Assembly (NCBI RefSeq): GCF_030162935.1
Contig: NZ_JASAUZ010000023.1
Span: 248,001 to 312,000, forward strand
Direction: 5' to 3'
Source: Comamonas halotolerans
Lineage (GTDB): Bacteria > Pseudomonadota > Gammaproteobacteria > Burkholderiales > Burkholderiaceae_C
DNA: 64,000 nucleotides
The stretch's first letter is position 1. Each line of letters starts with the position of its first letter. The translations under genes were made by a program, and so were the position numbers. This document shows, in pieces, positions 27,029-35,670 of this stretch. The notes below the pieces were generated by a model. The model did not search any database. It had not been told where the DNA came from and saw only the letters and a program-made list of their open reading frames with translations.

Positions 27029-28498
27029 ATGACTGACTTGCTACCAAGCGGATTGAACTTTGAAGACATGTTCGACCTCGCTCCAGTTTCGCTGTGGATG
27101 GAAGATTACAGTGAACTCAAACAGCTGTTTGACCAATGGCGCGCCGAAGGCGTGACCGATCTCAAAGCATTTCTCCAAGACGATATCGCACGCCTGCAAC
27201 GTTGTGGCTCAGCCTTTCGCGTGCTGCGTGTCAACCAGTTCACCCTGGATTTATTCAAGGCTCCTGACCAACAAACACTTCAAACACGGATCTCAGAAAT
27301 TTTCCGCGGTGACATGTTTCATCACAGCATTCACGAACTGTTGGCGCTGTGGGAAGGACAACAAAGCTTCGAGAACCGGTCTGTCAATTACGATTTGCAA
27401 GGCCGGCGCATGGATGTGCAGATCCATGCTCGCGTTTTACCCGGTTTCGAAACATGTTGGAGCCGCGTGCTGGTATCCCTGCAGGACATCACCACTGAGG
27501 TACAAAGCGCTTTGCAACTGCGCGAGAGCGAGCAATACGCCCGGGATTTGTTTGAGTATTCCCCTGTGTCGCTGTGGGTGGAGGATTTCCGGGAAGTAAA
27601 GCGTCTTCTCGATGAAGTGCGTTCACGCGGCATCACGGACTTTCGTACCTTTTTGAAAGTACACCCAGAATTCGTCACCCGCTGCATGCAAGAAATACGT
27701 GTGATCGACGTGAACCAGCAAACGCTGGACATGTTCGGGGCCAGCAGCAAAGCCGAGTTGAACCTGGGTCTTCCCAGAATTTTTCAAGGCGAAATGTATG
27801 CTTCTTTTGCAGAGCAACTACAAGACCTTTGGAATGGCAAGCTGGTGCAACAGCGCGAGGTTGTGAACTACGCCCTCAATGGAGAGGCTTTGCACATTCA
27901 CCTCGAACTTTCCGTGATGACCAGCCATGCCGACGACTGGGGCTTGGTTCTGCTTTCGCTGGTGGACATCACTGCCCGAAAAAAGGCCGAGGCCTACCTG
28001 GAGTACCTCGGAAAGCACGATGTGTTGACACAATTACGCAATCGCGCCTTCTATACCGAAGAGTTGAATCGACTCTCGCGTAAAGGCCCTTGGCCAATTT
28101 CCGTGATTGCCATTGACATGAATGGCCTCAAGGCTATCAACGATGAACACGGCCACACGGCAGGCGACACCATGCTGCGCCGCATCGGTGAAGTTTTGAG
28201 CAAGGCGGTCGATGCTCCGGATTGCGCTGCACGGATTGGGGGAGATGAATTCATAGTACTCATGCCCGGCAGTGATGCGCATGCGGCCAACGTGATGAAA
28301 GAGCGCATCATGTCACTGCTCGAATTGAACAATCAGTTCTACCCTGGACAAACCATTTACATGGCCGTGGGCACCGCCACCGGGCATGAGGACACTCTGC
28401 TAGAGACTGTGGTCCATCGCGCTGACCAGAACATGTATGCAGACAAAATGCGCTTTTATCAATTGCGTGGCTATGACCGCCGTACGGCAAATGGCTAA
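27029..28498 (+). CDS. Diguanylate cyclase with two tandem PAS-like sensors
   Basis: A soluble 489-residue protein. Residues about 15-165 and 175-325 are two copies of the same PAS-like module: the first starts LAPVSLWMEDYSELK, the second YSPVSLWVEDFREVK, and both continue through GVTDLKAFL/GITDFRTFL, RVNQFTLDLF/DVNQQTLDMF and the end ITTEVQ/ITARKK. A linker leads to a GGDEF domain with intact GGDEF at 404-408. The inhibitory RxxD site is replaced by DAPD. No transmembrane segment, so it senses a cytosolic signal. ATG 27029 follows an AAAGG site. It is a single gene, divergent from pabB. Confidence 0.92.
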   Translation: MTDLLPSGLNFEDMFDLAPVSLWMEDYSELKQLFDQWRAEGVTDLKAFLQDDIARLQRCGSAFRVLRVNQFTLDLFKAPDQQTLQTRISEIFRGDMFHHSIHELLALWEGQQSFENRSVNYDLQGRRMDVQIHARVLPGFETCWSRVLVSLQDITTEVQSALQLRESEQYARDLFEYSPVSLWVEDFREVKRLLDEVRSRGITDFRTFLKVHPEFVTRCMQEIRVIDVNQQTLDMFGASSKAELNLGLPRIFQGEMYASFAEQLQDLWNGKLVQQREVVNYALNGEALHIHLELSVMTSHADDWGLVLLSLVDITARKKAEAYLEYLGKHDVLTQLRNRAFYTEELNRLSRKGPWPISVIAIDMNGLKAINDEHGHTAGDTMLRRIGEVLSKAVDAPDCAARIGGDEFIVLMPGSDAHAANVMKERIMSLLELNNQFYPGQTIYMAVGTATGHEDTLLETVVHRADQNMYADKMRFYQLRGYDRRTANG

Positions 28499-28633
28499 AA
28501 GAGAGTGCTATCCCTTTAAAGCCCTCGCACCTATATGCCTGCAATCGAGCTGAAGCTCAAGCCCTGGCTGCCTGAAAGAAAATCAAGAATTCACATGTCA
28601 ATATGACATGCGAAGCTATCACTCTTACCTCTC

Positions 28634-29287
28634 GTGTCCAATCGCCCTCATTGCAGCCAATGCCTACGCCCACTGCGGGCATGTTGGTGCGCGAATATTC
28701 AAAAGGTGGATAGCCAGGTTCAGTTGCTGGTGCTGCAGCACCCCCTGGAAGCAGGCCACGCCAAAAACACCGCAAGGCTGTTGCATCTGTGCGTGCTTGG
28801 CAGCCGCCTGGAAGTAGGAGAAGTTTTCACAGCTGCAGATTTGCAGCAATTGCTGCATGCGCCTTGGCCGGGTCAGGCAATGGATGCCGAAGTACGCCCG
28901 GTGCTGCTGTACCCCGCCACTTTGCCCGACCCACAGCTGCCAGTCGTGCAGCCACCTGCACTACCCAGTCATTGGCTCAAACAAGTCACCAAGCTGCGTC
29001 TGGTCGTTATTGATGGCACATGGCGCAAAAGCAGAAAGATGCTTTATCTCAACCCCGGTTTGCAGCATCTACCGCGTCTGGCACTACACGAAGCTCCCAG
29101 CTGCCGATATGCTATTCGCAAAGCGCAAGCCCCGGGGCAACTGTCCAGCTTTGAAGCGGCTGCGCAGGCAATGGCTCAGCTACAAGAATGGGGAGAGCAA
29201 CACCCCGCCTGGCAAAAGCTGATGCGCAGCTTTGATGATGTGATGGCCCAGCACCAGCACTTGAAGGCGCTGGGCAACGCACCTTAA
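28634..29287 (+). CDS. DTW-domain tRNA-uridine aminocarboxypropyltransferase (TapT-like)
   Basis: A 217-residue protein of the DTW family, whose E. coli member TapT puts the acp3U modification on position 47 of tRNAs using S-adenosylmethionine. It has an N-terminal CxxC and CxC set (Cys7, 10, 17, 19: CSQC and CWC) likely to bind zinc, the LQHPLEAGHAKNTARLL segment (LQHP and KNT are conserved) and the naming motif as DGTW in VVIDGTWRKSRKM. It begins with GTG at 28634, the first possible start. It is convergent with the hypothetical gene at 29393. Family call is firm; the tRNA set is not known. Confidence 0.9.
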   Translation: MSNRPHCSQCLRPLRACWCANIQKVDSQVQLLVLQHPLEAGHAKNTARLLHLCVLGSRLEVGEVFTAADLQQLLHAPWPGQAMDAEVRPVLLYPATLPDPQLPVVQPPALPSHWLKQVTKLRLVVIDGTWRKSRKMLYLNPGLQHLPRLALHEAPSCRYAIRKAQAPGQLSSFEAAAQAMAQLQEWGEQHPAWQKLMRSFDDVMAQHQHLKALGNAP

Positions 29288-29392
29288 AACCTGCACAGCC
29301 TTGCATGGTGTCTTGCCTGCAGTCTTCAATCGGTGGACTTTGCGTCTGCCCCCCCTGATACTCGGTCCGCGGTCAGGCATGCAGCCTGCGCA

Positions 29393-29770
29393 TCAACACT
29401 GATAGGTGCCCACAGCTACACCTTGCAACGGGTGCAGCGACAGTGCATGGCAACGTACATGCACCACACTGCCTTGGGCAAATTCCAACTCCATGGTCAC
29501 CACCCCTTGCAACTCACAAGGAACTGGCAGCTTCTGAATACGCTGGCTGGCGTGCAAGACAAAGCCCTGGCGTATACGCCCCAGGCAGGCTTCGGGTTCC
29601 AAGGACTCCCAAGGCTCTACTTGTTCAGCGCTCAGCAGCACAGGCGCCCACACCGCTTCTGCACGAGGATCATCACTATCCATCAACCGCGCTGCAGAAA
29701 AGCGCAGTTGCAAACGTCCATCTTCCCAGGTGCATTGGGCCACTTCAGAATCGGAAAACTCAAAGTACAT
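29393..29770 (-). CDS. Hypothetical protein overlapping the LysR regulator gene
   Basis: A 125-residue soluble protein that I do not recognise. It starts MYFEFSDSEVAQCTWEDGRLQLRF (a beta-rich opening), is acidic, and ends near VGTYQC. There is no signal peptide, membrane helix or metal motif apart from scattered cysteines. Its ATG lies 11 bases inside the end of the LysR gene, in a different frame, so translation of the two is probably coupled. The overlap and the clean amino-acid composition support it as a real gene. Possible roles include an accessory of the regulator; nothing in the sequence shows this. Confidence 0.65.
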   Translation of the reverse strand: MYFEFSDSEVAQCTWEDGRLQLRFSAARLMDSDDPRAEAVWAPVLLSAEQVEPWESLEPEACLGRIRQGFVLHASQRIQKLPVPCELQGVVTMELEFAQGSVVHVRCHALSLHPLQGVAVGTYQC

Positions 29771-30683
29771 GCTGCGCCTCCTGTTCAAGAGCTTGCACCA
29801 GCCAATCCACTTCCGGTACTGCGGGACGGTGCATAGGCAGCAGCATATGCACATGAAACGGAATCGAAAAGCCCAAAGGTCTGACCACCATGTCAGCGCC
29901 GGCGCATGCATGAGCCGTCATAGGGTTGACAATCGCCACACCCAGACCATGCTGCACCATGGCACACACAGCCACTGCACTCATGGTCTCCAGCAACATT
30001 TTGCGCTGCACCTTCGCTTTGGAGAACACAGCGTCAATTTGCACACGATAGGCATCATCGGGCGCCAGGCTGATAAACGCCTGCCCCTCAAAATCCTCAG
30101 GCTGAAGCACCGCTTTGGCTGCCAACGGATGCGAAGCGGGCAGCACTGCCACCTCATCCAAGGCAGCCAGATGCAAGATACGCGTACCTGGTGGCGCTTC
30201 TGTTGACTCCGTCAGCCCCAAGTCAAAACGCTGGGCGGACATCCACTCATGCAGCAGCGGCCCATCTTGCGTGGCCACGCTCACCGCTACCTCGCCATGG
30301 CTGCGCTGTAAACGTTCCAGTGCCCCTGGCAGCAAGGCATGGCTCAATGCCGGCATGCACAGCACACTGATGCTGGCCCGGTGTGACTGCCCCAAAGCCA
30401 TGGCATGCTCCACCACCCGATCCAGACCCGCCCAGCTGCGCTCTACCTCATCCCATAAGCGCAAGGCACGCGCATTCGGACGCAAGCGATTCTGGCTGCG
30501 CTCAAACAAGGCATAGCCCAACAGCTGCTCCAGACGTGCCAGTTCTCGACTCACGGTAGGCTGTGAGGTGAACAGCATCTGCGCAGCCCCGGTCGCACTG
30601 CCGGTGCGCATCAGTGCGCGAAACACTTCAATGTGCCTATGGGTGATTCGGTCGGGGTTGGGCGCAAAGCTGTATGCAGACAT
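29760..30683 (-). CDS. lysR: LysR-family regulator, probable activator of lysA
   Basis: A 307-residue LysR-type regulator. The winged helix-turn-helix occupies about residues 15-75 (RHIEVFRALMRTGSATGAA then TSQPTVSRELARLEQLLG), and the rest is the two-lobed effector-binding domain. It is transcribed divergently from a lysA gene of the E. coli type, the same arrangement as E. coli lysR-lysA, where LysR activates lysA when diaminopimelate is high and lysine low. On this basis the lysR symbol is proposed. The 125 bases between the two genes should hold the operator; I could not single out a clear T-N11-A site. Confidence 0.85.
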   Translation of the reverse strand: MSAYSFAPNPDRITHRHIEVFRALMRTGSATGAAQMLFTSQPTVSRELARLEQLLGYALFERSQNRLRPNARALRLWDEVERSWAGLDRVVEHAMALGQSHRASISVLCMPALSHALLPGALERLQRSHGEVAVSVATQDGPLLHEWMSAQRFDLGLTESTEAPPGTRILHLAALDEVAVLPASHPLAAKAVLQPEDFEGQAFISLAPDDAYRVQIDAVFSKAKVQRKMLLETMSAVAVCAMVQHGLGVAIVNPMTAHACAGADMVVRPLGFSIPFHVHMLLPMHRPAVPEVDWLVQALEQEAQHVL

Positions 30684-30808
30684 GCCTTTAGCATATCCAA
30701 AATGAATAACTTACTCACAAACAAGCATTGGACTGCATAAAAAAAATCTCGGACGATAGTTCCAGTCATCAACCTTTCACACGGTCGGCATACCAACGCC
30801 TGGTCGTG

Positions 30809-32083
30809 ATGCATAAAAACGCTATGTCTTGCACTTTCTCTTCGAAACAGCTGTGGTCCCTGGCCGACACCTACGGCACCCCACTGTGGGTGTACAACGC
30901 CCAGGTTATTCGCGAGCGCATTGCACAACTCAAAGCGTTTGACACCGTTCGCTTTGCGCAAAAGGCCTGCTCCAACATCCACATCCTGAAACTGATGCGC
31001 GAACAAGGCGTGAAAGTGGATGCCGTCTCCCGTGGAGAGATACTGCGTGCAGTGGCTGCCGGTTATGTGGCGGGAGGCGAACCCTCCGACATCGTCTTTA
31101 CTGCAGATGTCATGGACGAAGCCACACTGGCCACCGTGGTGGAGTACAAGGTGCCTGTGAACGCAGGTTCCATTGATATGCTGCACCAGCTGGGTCATGC
31201 ATCGCCCGGCCACAGCGTCTGGCTGCGCATCAACCCCGGCTTTGGTCACGGCCACAGCAACAAGACCAACACCGGCGGCGAGCACAGCAAGCACGGTATC
31301 TGGCATACCGACCTGAATGCTGCACTGGACGCTATCTCTCAGCATGGCCTGCATCTGGCGGGCCTTCACATGCACATTGGATCGGGCGTCGATTACGCCC
31401 ACTTGCAAGAGGTGTGCGGCGCCATGGTGGCCTTGGTCAAGCGTGCCAAGGACCACGGCCATGACCTGCTGGCCATTTCGGCTGGTGGTGGTCTGTCAAT
31501 TCCTTACCGCGATAGTGATGCACGCATCGACACAGAACACTACTTTGGACTGTGGAACGAAGCACGCAAGCAAGCCGAGGCGATTGTCGGCCACAAGCTG
31601 GGACTGGAGCTGGAGCCCGGTCGTTTCCTGGTCGCTGAATCCGGCGTGCTGCTGGGTACGGTCCGGGCCACCAAGGGTGCTGGCAACAACCACTTCATTT
31701 TGGTGGACACTGGCTTCAACGAACTGATGCGCCCAAGCATGTACGGAAGCTACCACGGCATGCACATTGAGCGCCGTGGCGTGGGTGCACTGCCCAACCA
31801 TGGCGATGGCGCGCGCGACAGCGTGGTTGCTGGCCCGCTGTGTGAGTCTGGCGACGTTTTCACCCAAGGCGATGGTGGCGTTGTATTACCCCGCTCATTG
31901 GGAGATGCCCAGGTGGGCGACCTGCTGGTCATTCACGATACGGGTGCCTACGGCTCCTCCATGTCCAGCAACTACAACACCCGCCCACTGGCCGCAGAAG
32001 TGCTGGTTGATGGCGACAAGGTACAGTTGATCCGCCGTCGCCAGACGGTGGAGGAGTTGCTTGAGCTGGAGCTGAGCCTGTAA
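30809..32083 (+). CDS. lysA: Diaminopimelate decarboxylase
   Basis: PLP enzyme that makes lysine from meso-diaminopimelate. The 424-residue product has the PLP lysine Lys52 in RFAQKACSN, the HIGSGVDYAHL phosphate-binding region, the ELEPGRFLVA loop, the active-site CESGDVF near the C-terminus and YNTRPL. The protein is strikingly close to E. coli LysA along its length (for example GHGHSNKTNTGGE and KHGIW). This E. coli-type enzyme with a divergent LysR differs from the dapF/lysA-type copy usual in betaproteobacteria, so a second lysA may exist elsewhere. The start is ambiguous between ATG 30809 and ATG 30824; neither has a good ribosome-binding site. Confidence 0.95.
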   Translation: MHKNAMSCTFSSKQLWSLADTYGTPLWVYNAQVIRERIAQLKAFDTVRFAQKACSNIHILKLMREQGVKVDAVSRGEILRAVAAGYVAGGEPSDIVFTADVMDEATLATVVEYKVPVNAGSIDMLHQLGHASPGHSVWLRINPGFGHGHSNKTNTGGEHSKHGIWHTDLNAALDAISQHGLHLAGLHMHIGSGVDYAHLQEVCGAMVALVKRAKDHGHDLLAISAGGGLSIPYRDSDARIDTEHYFGLWNEARKQAEAIVGHKLGLELEPGRFLVAESGVLLGTVRATKGAGNNHFILVDTGFNELMRPSMYGSYHGMHIERRGVGALPNHGDGARDSVVAGPLCESGDVFTQGDGGVVLPRSLGDAQVGDLLVIHDTGAYGSSMSSNYNTRPLAAEVLVDGDKVQLIRRRQTVEELLELELSL

Positions 32084-32116
32084 TTTTGCGAGCTTGCATC
32101 CGCCTCATGCATCAAA

Positions 32117-32142
32117 CAAAAGGGAGCCTTGGGCTCCCTTTT
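32117..32142 (+). terminator. Intrinsic terminator after lysA
   Basis: AAAGGGAGCC/GGCTCCCTTT stem with a tight loop, T-rich tail; 35 bases after the stop. Confidence 0.9.
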
Positions 32143-32190
32143 CGCATCACCATTGAAGGCACTGACACTAGAGACTGCAAGCTCCCAAAC

Positions 32191-33207
32191 TCAGACGCCC
32201 TCTTGCTTGGGATCACGCGCCATCAGTCGTTGCACAGCCGCTTGCGGCGTAATGTGACCATCCAGCAAATCCACCACTGTGGCAGCAATCGGCATTTCCA
32301 CGCCAACTGCACGTGCACGCTGTACAACGGTGCGAGCGCTGTACACCCCTTCGGCCACATGCCCCAATGAAGTCACGGCCTGGGCCAGTGTCATGCCTTG
32401 CGCCAGCAGCAAACCGACTTTGCGGTTGCGTGAGAGATCGCCTGTTGCCGTAAGCATCAAGTCACCGAGACCGCTCAACCCCATGAATGTCTCGGCCTTG
32501 GCGCCCAGCGCCACACCCAGACGCGTCATTTCCGCCAGCCCCCGCGTCAGCAGGGCCGCACGCGCATTGAGCCCCAGATCCAGGCCGTCGCACAAGCCGG
32601 CTGCAATCGCCATCACGTTTTTGACAGCCCCCCCTACCTCCACACCCACAATGTCTTCGTTGGCATACAAGCGTAGTGTTCCATTGTGAAAGGCTTGCAG
32701 CAAAGCCTGGCGTACAGCGGCATATTGGCTGGCTGCCACGAGCAAGGTTGGCTGACCTTTGGCCACTTCCTGCGCAAAACTGGGCCCGCTCAAAGCACCG
32801 CTGGCCAGTTGTGGTGCCACTTGCGCGCACACCTCATGTGGCATCAGGCCAACACCAGCCTGACCAGTTGGGACTGCTTCGAATCCCTTGCACAGCCAGG
32901 CTACGGGCACCTGCACTCGCGCATCAACCACCGCTTGCAGGGTGCTGCGCAACGCCGACATTGGCGTCGCAATGATGATCAGATCCATTCCCTGTACCGC
33001 TTGCACCAACGGTGCCGCGCTGACTTGCAAAGAGCTAGGGAAATCCATTCCTGGCAGGTAACGCACATTGCTGCGCAACGCCTGCATCTCTTGTGCCTGC
33101 TGTGCGTTGCGCGCCCACAGGGTGACACGATGGCCCGCTGTATGACGTGCCGCTGCAATGGCCAATGCCGTGCCCCAGGCTCCGGCACCAATCACAATCA
33201 AATTCAT
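32191..33207 (-). CDS. gpsA: Glycerol-3-phosphate dehydrogenase [NAD(P)+]
   Basis: Cytosolic enzyme that makes sn-glycerol 3-phosphate from dihydroxyacetone phosphate for phospholipid synthesis. The 338 residues begin with the Rossmann motif [10 protein letters not shown] (residues 7-16), and include the family words [11 protein letters not shown], the catalytic lysine in [14 protein letters not shown] and [12 protein letters not shown]. It is last in the row rhodanese-grxC-secB-gpsA, a common order in Burkholderiales. A terminator lies between secB and gpsA, so gpsA may depend on read-through or its own promoter. Confidence 0.97.
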   Translation of the reverse strand: MNLIVIGAGAWGTALAIAAARHTAGHRVTLWARNAQQAQEMQALRSNVRYLPGMDFPSSLQVSAAPLVQAVQGMDLIIIATPMSALRSTLQAVVDARVQVPVAWLCKGFEAVPTGQAGVGLMPHEVCAQVAPQLASGALSGPSFAQEVAKGQPTLLVAASQYAAVRQALLQAFHNGTLRLYANEDIVGVEVGGAVKNVMAIAAGLCDGLDLGLNARAALLTRGLAEMTRLGVALGAKAETFMGLSGLGDLMLTATGDLSRNRKVGLLLAQGMTLAQAVTSLGHVAEGVYSARTVVQRARAVGVEMPIAATVVDLLDGHITPQAAVQRLMARDPKQEGV

Positions 33208-33252
33208 AGCTTCTGGCGCTTCTTGATTCAGCCATCAAGGCTGAAAAACCAT

Positions 33253-33277
33253 AAAAAAAGGCCCACATAAAGGGCCT
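33253..33277 (-). terminator. Intrinsic terminator after secB
   Basis: Minus-strand stem AGGCCC/GGGCCT with a seven-base loop and seven T; 39 bases past the secB stop. Confidence 0.8.
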
Positions 33278-33315
33278 CTTTTGTAGCATGCCCAAGCACT
33301 TGCCTGAGCGTTTGC

Positions 33316-33771
33316 TTACTGCACCGTGCCTTCGGCTTGGGCAGCCGCAGCTGCTGTTTGCTGTTCATACATGGCCTGGAAGTTGATTTCCGCCAAGTGC
33401 ACAGGAGGGAAACCAGCACGGGTCACAACGTCTGCCACGTTGCCGCGCAGATAAGGGTAGATGATCTGGGGACATGCCACACCAATCACACCACCCATTT
33501 GATCTTCAGGAATGTTGCGGATTTCAAAAATGCCGGCCTGCTTGGCTTCCACCAAGAACAAGGTCTTGTCTTCGATCTTGGTTTGCACCGTGGCGGTCAC
33601 TGCCACTTCAAACAGACCTTCAGCCACGGGTGTGGCTTCTACGCCCAGTTGGATATCAACATTGGGCTGCTCTTGCTGCAGCAAGATGGCAGGGGAATTG
33701 GGTTGCTCCAGCGACAGGTCTTTCAGATAGACACGTTGAATCTGGAAAACGGGAGTGGCTTGTTCGGACAT
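33316..33771 (-). CDS. secB: Protein-export chaperone SecB
   Basis: Tetrameric cytosolic chaperone that keeps preproteins unfolded and hands them to SecA. The 151-residue length and composition are typical: [19 protein letters not shown] near the N-terminus (key words [16 protein letters not shown] and PN), [10 protein letters not shown], the [24 protein letters not shown] segment (YPY and GFPPV are conserved) and INFQAMY at the end. It follows grxC on the same strand, as in many Proteobacteria. Confidence 0.97.
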   Translation of the reverse strand: MSEQATPVFQIQRVYLKDLSLEQPNSPAILLQQEQPNVDIQLGVEATPVAEGLFEVAVTATVQTKIEDKTLFLVEAKQAGIFEIRNIPEDQMGGVIGVACPQIIYPYLRGNVADVVTRAGFPPVHLAEINFQAMYEQQTAAAAAQAEGTVQ

Positions 33772-33885
33772 GGTGTCAGTCTTTCTTACGCAAAGCAGCG
33801 TTCATGAAAAGGCCCGCTGTACAGTGGCTGCAGCAGCGGGCACTTAAGACGACCATTATGCAGGCACACGGCCTACATTGAAATA

Positions 33886-34143
33886 TTAGGCGTTGAGCAG
33901 AGGCAGCAGCTCGCCCTTTGCATCCAATGCGATCAAGTCATCGCACCCACCTACATGGGTCTCACCCACAAAAATCTGAGGTACCGTGCGGCGCCCGGTA
34001 ACCTCCATCATGTGCGCACGTGCAGCAGGATCCGTATCAATGCGGATTTCTTCAATGTGCTCCACCCCCTTGGACTTGAGCACTTGCTTGGCGCGCACGC
34101 AGTAGGGGCAGACAGCGGTGGTGTACATCTTCACGGCTTGCAT
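33886..34143 (-). CDS. grxC: Glutaredoxin 3
   Basis: An 85-residue glutathione-dependent thiol-disulfide reductase. The dithiol active site is CPYC (Cys12, Cys15), followed by the glutathione-binding TVPQIF and GGCDDL motifs. Normal size and features for GrxC. It lies between the rhodanese gene and secB. Confidence 0.96.
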   Translation of the reverse strand: MQAVKMYTTAVCPYCVRAKQVLKSKGVEHIEEIRIDTDPAARAHMMEVTGRRTVPQIFVGETHVGGCDDLIALDAKGELLPLLNA

Positions 34144-34212
34144 TACAGGAATCCTTCAGAGTCTTTATTAAACAGGGGGGCTGCCCAAAGTGCCCAGGGG
34201 AAAACCGGGCAC

Positions 34213-34236
34213 AAAAAAGGAGCCGAATGGCTCCTC
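34213..34236 (-). terminator. Intrinsic terminator after the rhodanese gene
   Basis: Minus-strand stem GGAGCC/GGCTCC with a four-base loop followed by six T. Confidence 0.85.
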
Positions 34237-34268
34237 AATAGTAGGGCAGTTGTAAAAGTCCAGCAGGC

Positions 34269-34676
34269 TTAGGCCTTAGTTACAGGCAACCCCGTATCTC
34301 GCCAAGCCTTCATGCCACCAGCCAAAGCTTGGGCATTGTCATAGCCGAGCTTCTTGGCTTGCGCCTGAGCTCGCACAGCGCGATGACCTTTCTCGCACAC
34401 CAGAATCACAGGCAAAGCTTTGTTCTTCACCGCCTGCGACAGACGCTCATCAAGCTGTGACAGCGGAATATTCTTGGCATTGGTGATGTGGCCCTTCACA
34501 TATTCTTCTGGCTCACGCACGTCCACGATGACCGCTTTTTCGCGGTTGATCTTCACCACAGCGTCATTGGGCAACAGCGAACCGGCGCCCGCCCCTTTGA
34601 GAGCAGGCACCAACAGCAGACCACCAGAGACTACTGCCAGCAAAATCAAATACCAGTTTTCAACAATGAAAGTCAC
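34269..34676 (-). CDS. Membrane-anchored rhodanese-like sulfurtransferase
   Basis: A 135-residue protein with one N-terminal transmembrane helix (about residues 6-26) and a single rhodanese domain. The persulfide-forming cysteine is Cys94 in the active-site loop CEKGHRA; the CH2 signature GGMKAWRDTGLPV is near the C-terminus. This protein, next to grxC and secB, is a standard neighbour in betaproteobacteria. The sulfur acceptor is not known. It is divergent from gpmA. Confidence 0.92.
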   Translation of the reverse strand: MTFIVENWYLILLAVVSGGLLLVPALKGAGAGSLLPNDAVVKINREKAVIVDVREPEEYVKGHITNAKNIPLSQLDERLSQAVKNKALPVILVCEKGHRAVRAQAQAKKLGYDNAQALAGGMKAWRDTGLPVTKA

Positions 34677-34818
34677 GTCAGTCCTTGGGTTGGCAAAGCC
34701 TGTGATTTTAGTGGTAGACCGATCTCCCCAGACAACATACCCTGTACAGCGCCAGCCTGCGCCCTAGAATAGAAGGCTACGCCTTTATCCGTTTGTGTTT
34801 TTTGCGCAGAAAGAAACC

Positions 34819-35562
34819 ATGTACAAGCTCGTACTGATCCGCCACGGTGAGTCCACCTGGAATCTCGAAAACCGTTTTACCGGCTGGACCGATGTGGACC
34901 TGACCCCTACCGGCATCGCCCAGGCCAAGCAGGCAGGCCAGCTGCTTAAAGCCGAAGGTTACGAGTTTGATGTCGCCTACACCTCGGTATTGCAACGTGC
35001 AATCAACACCCTGTGGTATGCCCTGGATGAGATGAAATGCACATGGCTGCCTGTACACAAAGACTGGCGCCTCAACGAGCGCCACTATGGTGGCTTGCAA
35101 GGACTGAACAAGGCCGATATGGCCAAACAATACGGCGATGCCCAAGTGCTTCAATGGCGCCGCAGCTATGATGTGCCGCCACCGGCCCTGGAAGCGACCG
35201 ATCCTCGCAGCGAACGCAGCGACCGTCGCTACGCCAACCTGCAGCCCGAACAAGTCCCGCTGACTGAATGCCTGAAGGACACCGTCGCTCGCGTGGTGCC
35301 CTTCTGGACTGAGACACTGGCTCCCGAAATCAAGGCTGGCAAGCGTGTGGTTGTGTCTGCGCACGGCAACTCCATCCGCGCATTGGTCAAGTATTTGGAC
35401 AATATTGCAGACGACGCTATCGTTGGTGTCAACATCCCTAACGGCATCCCTCTGGTGTACGAGCTGGATGAAAACCTCAAGCCCATCCGTAGCTACTACC
35501 TGGGCGACGCCGAAGCTGCTGCCAAGGCTGCCGCTGCTGTGGCCGCCCAAGGCAAGGCATGA
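34819..35562 (+). CDS. gpmA: 2,3-bisphosphoglycerate-dependent phosphoglycerate mutase
   Basis: Glycolytic and gluconeogenic enzyme that interconverts 3- and 2-phosphoglycerate. The 247 residues have the phosphohistidine motif [10 protein letters not shown], the [13 protein letters not shown] segment, [12 protein letters not shown] and the second catalytic His in [12 protein letters not shown]. The C-terminus ends in an Ala/Lys tail. ATG 34819 is the conserved start; a TAGAAT hexamer at 34765 may be its -10 element. The S41 peptidase gene follows on the same strand. Confidence 0.97.
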   Translation: MYKLVLIRHGESTWNLENRFTGWTDVDLTPTGIAQAKQAGQLLKAEGYEFDVAYTSVLQRAINTLWYALDEMKCTWLPVHKDWRLNERHYGGLQGLNKADMAKQYGDAQVLQWRRSYDVPPPALEATDPRSERSDRRYANLQPEQVPLTECLKDTVARVVPFWTETLAPEIKAGKRVVVSAHGNSIRALVKYLDNIADDAIVGVNIPNGIPLVYELDENLKPIRSYYLGDAEAAAKAAAAVAAQGKA

Positions 35563-35670
35563 TTGTGTAACACCCTACCTGCCTTCGGGTGGTTGGGCCT
35601 GCGCCCCACCACCTGCAAGGCAGCGCCGTGTATATTTGTCGACGCAGATCGATCTAAAACTAAAGTCTCT

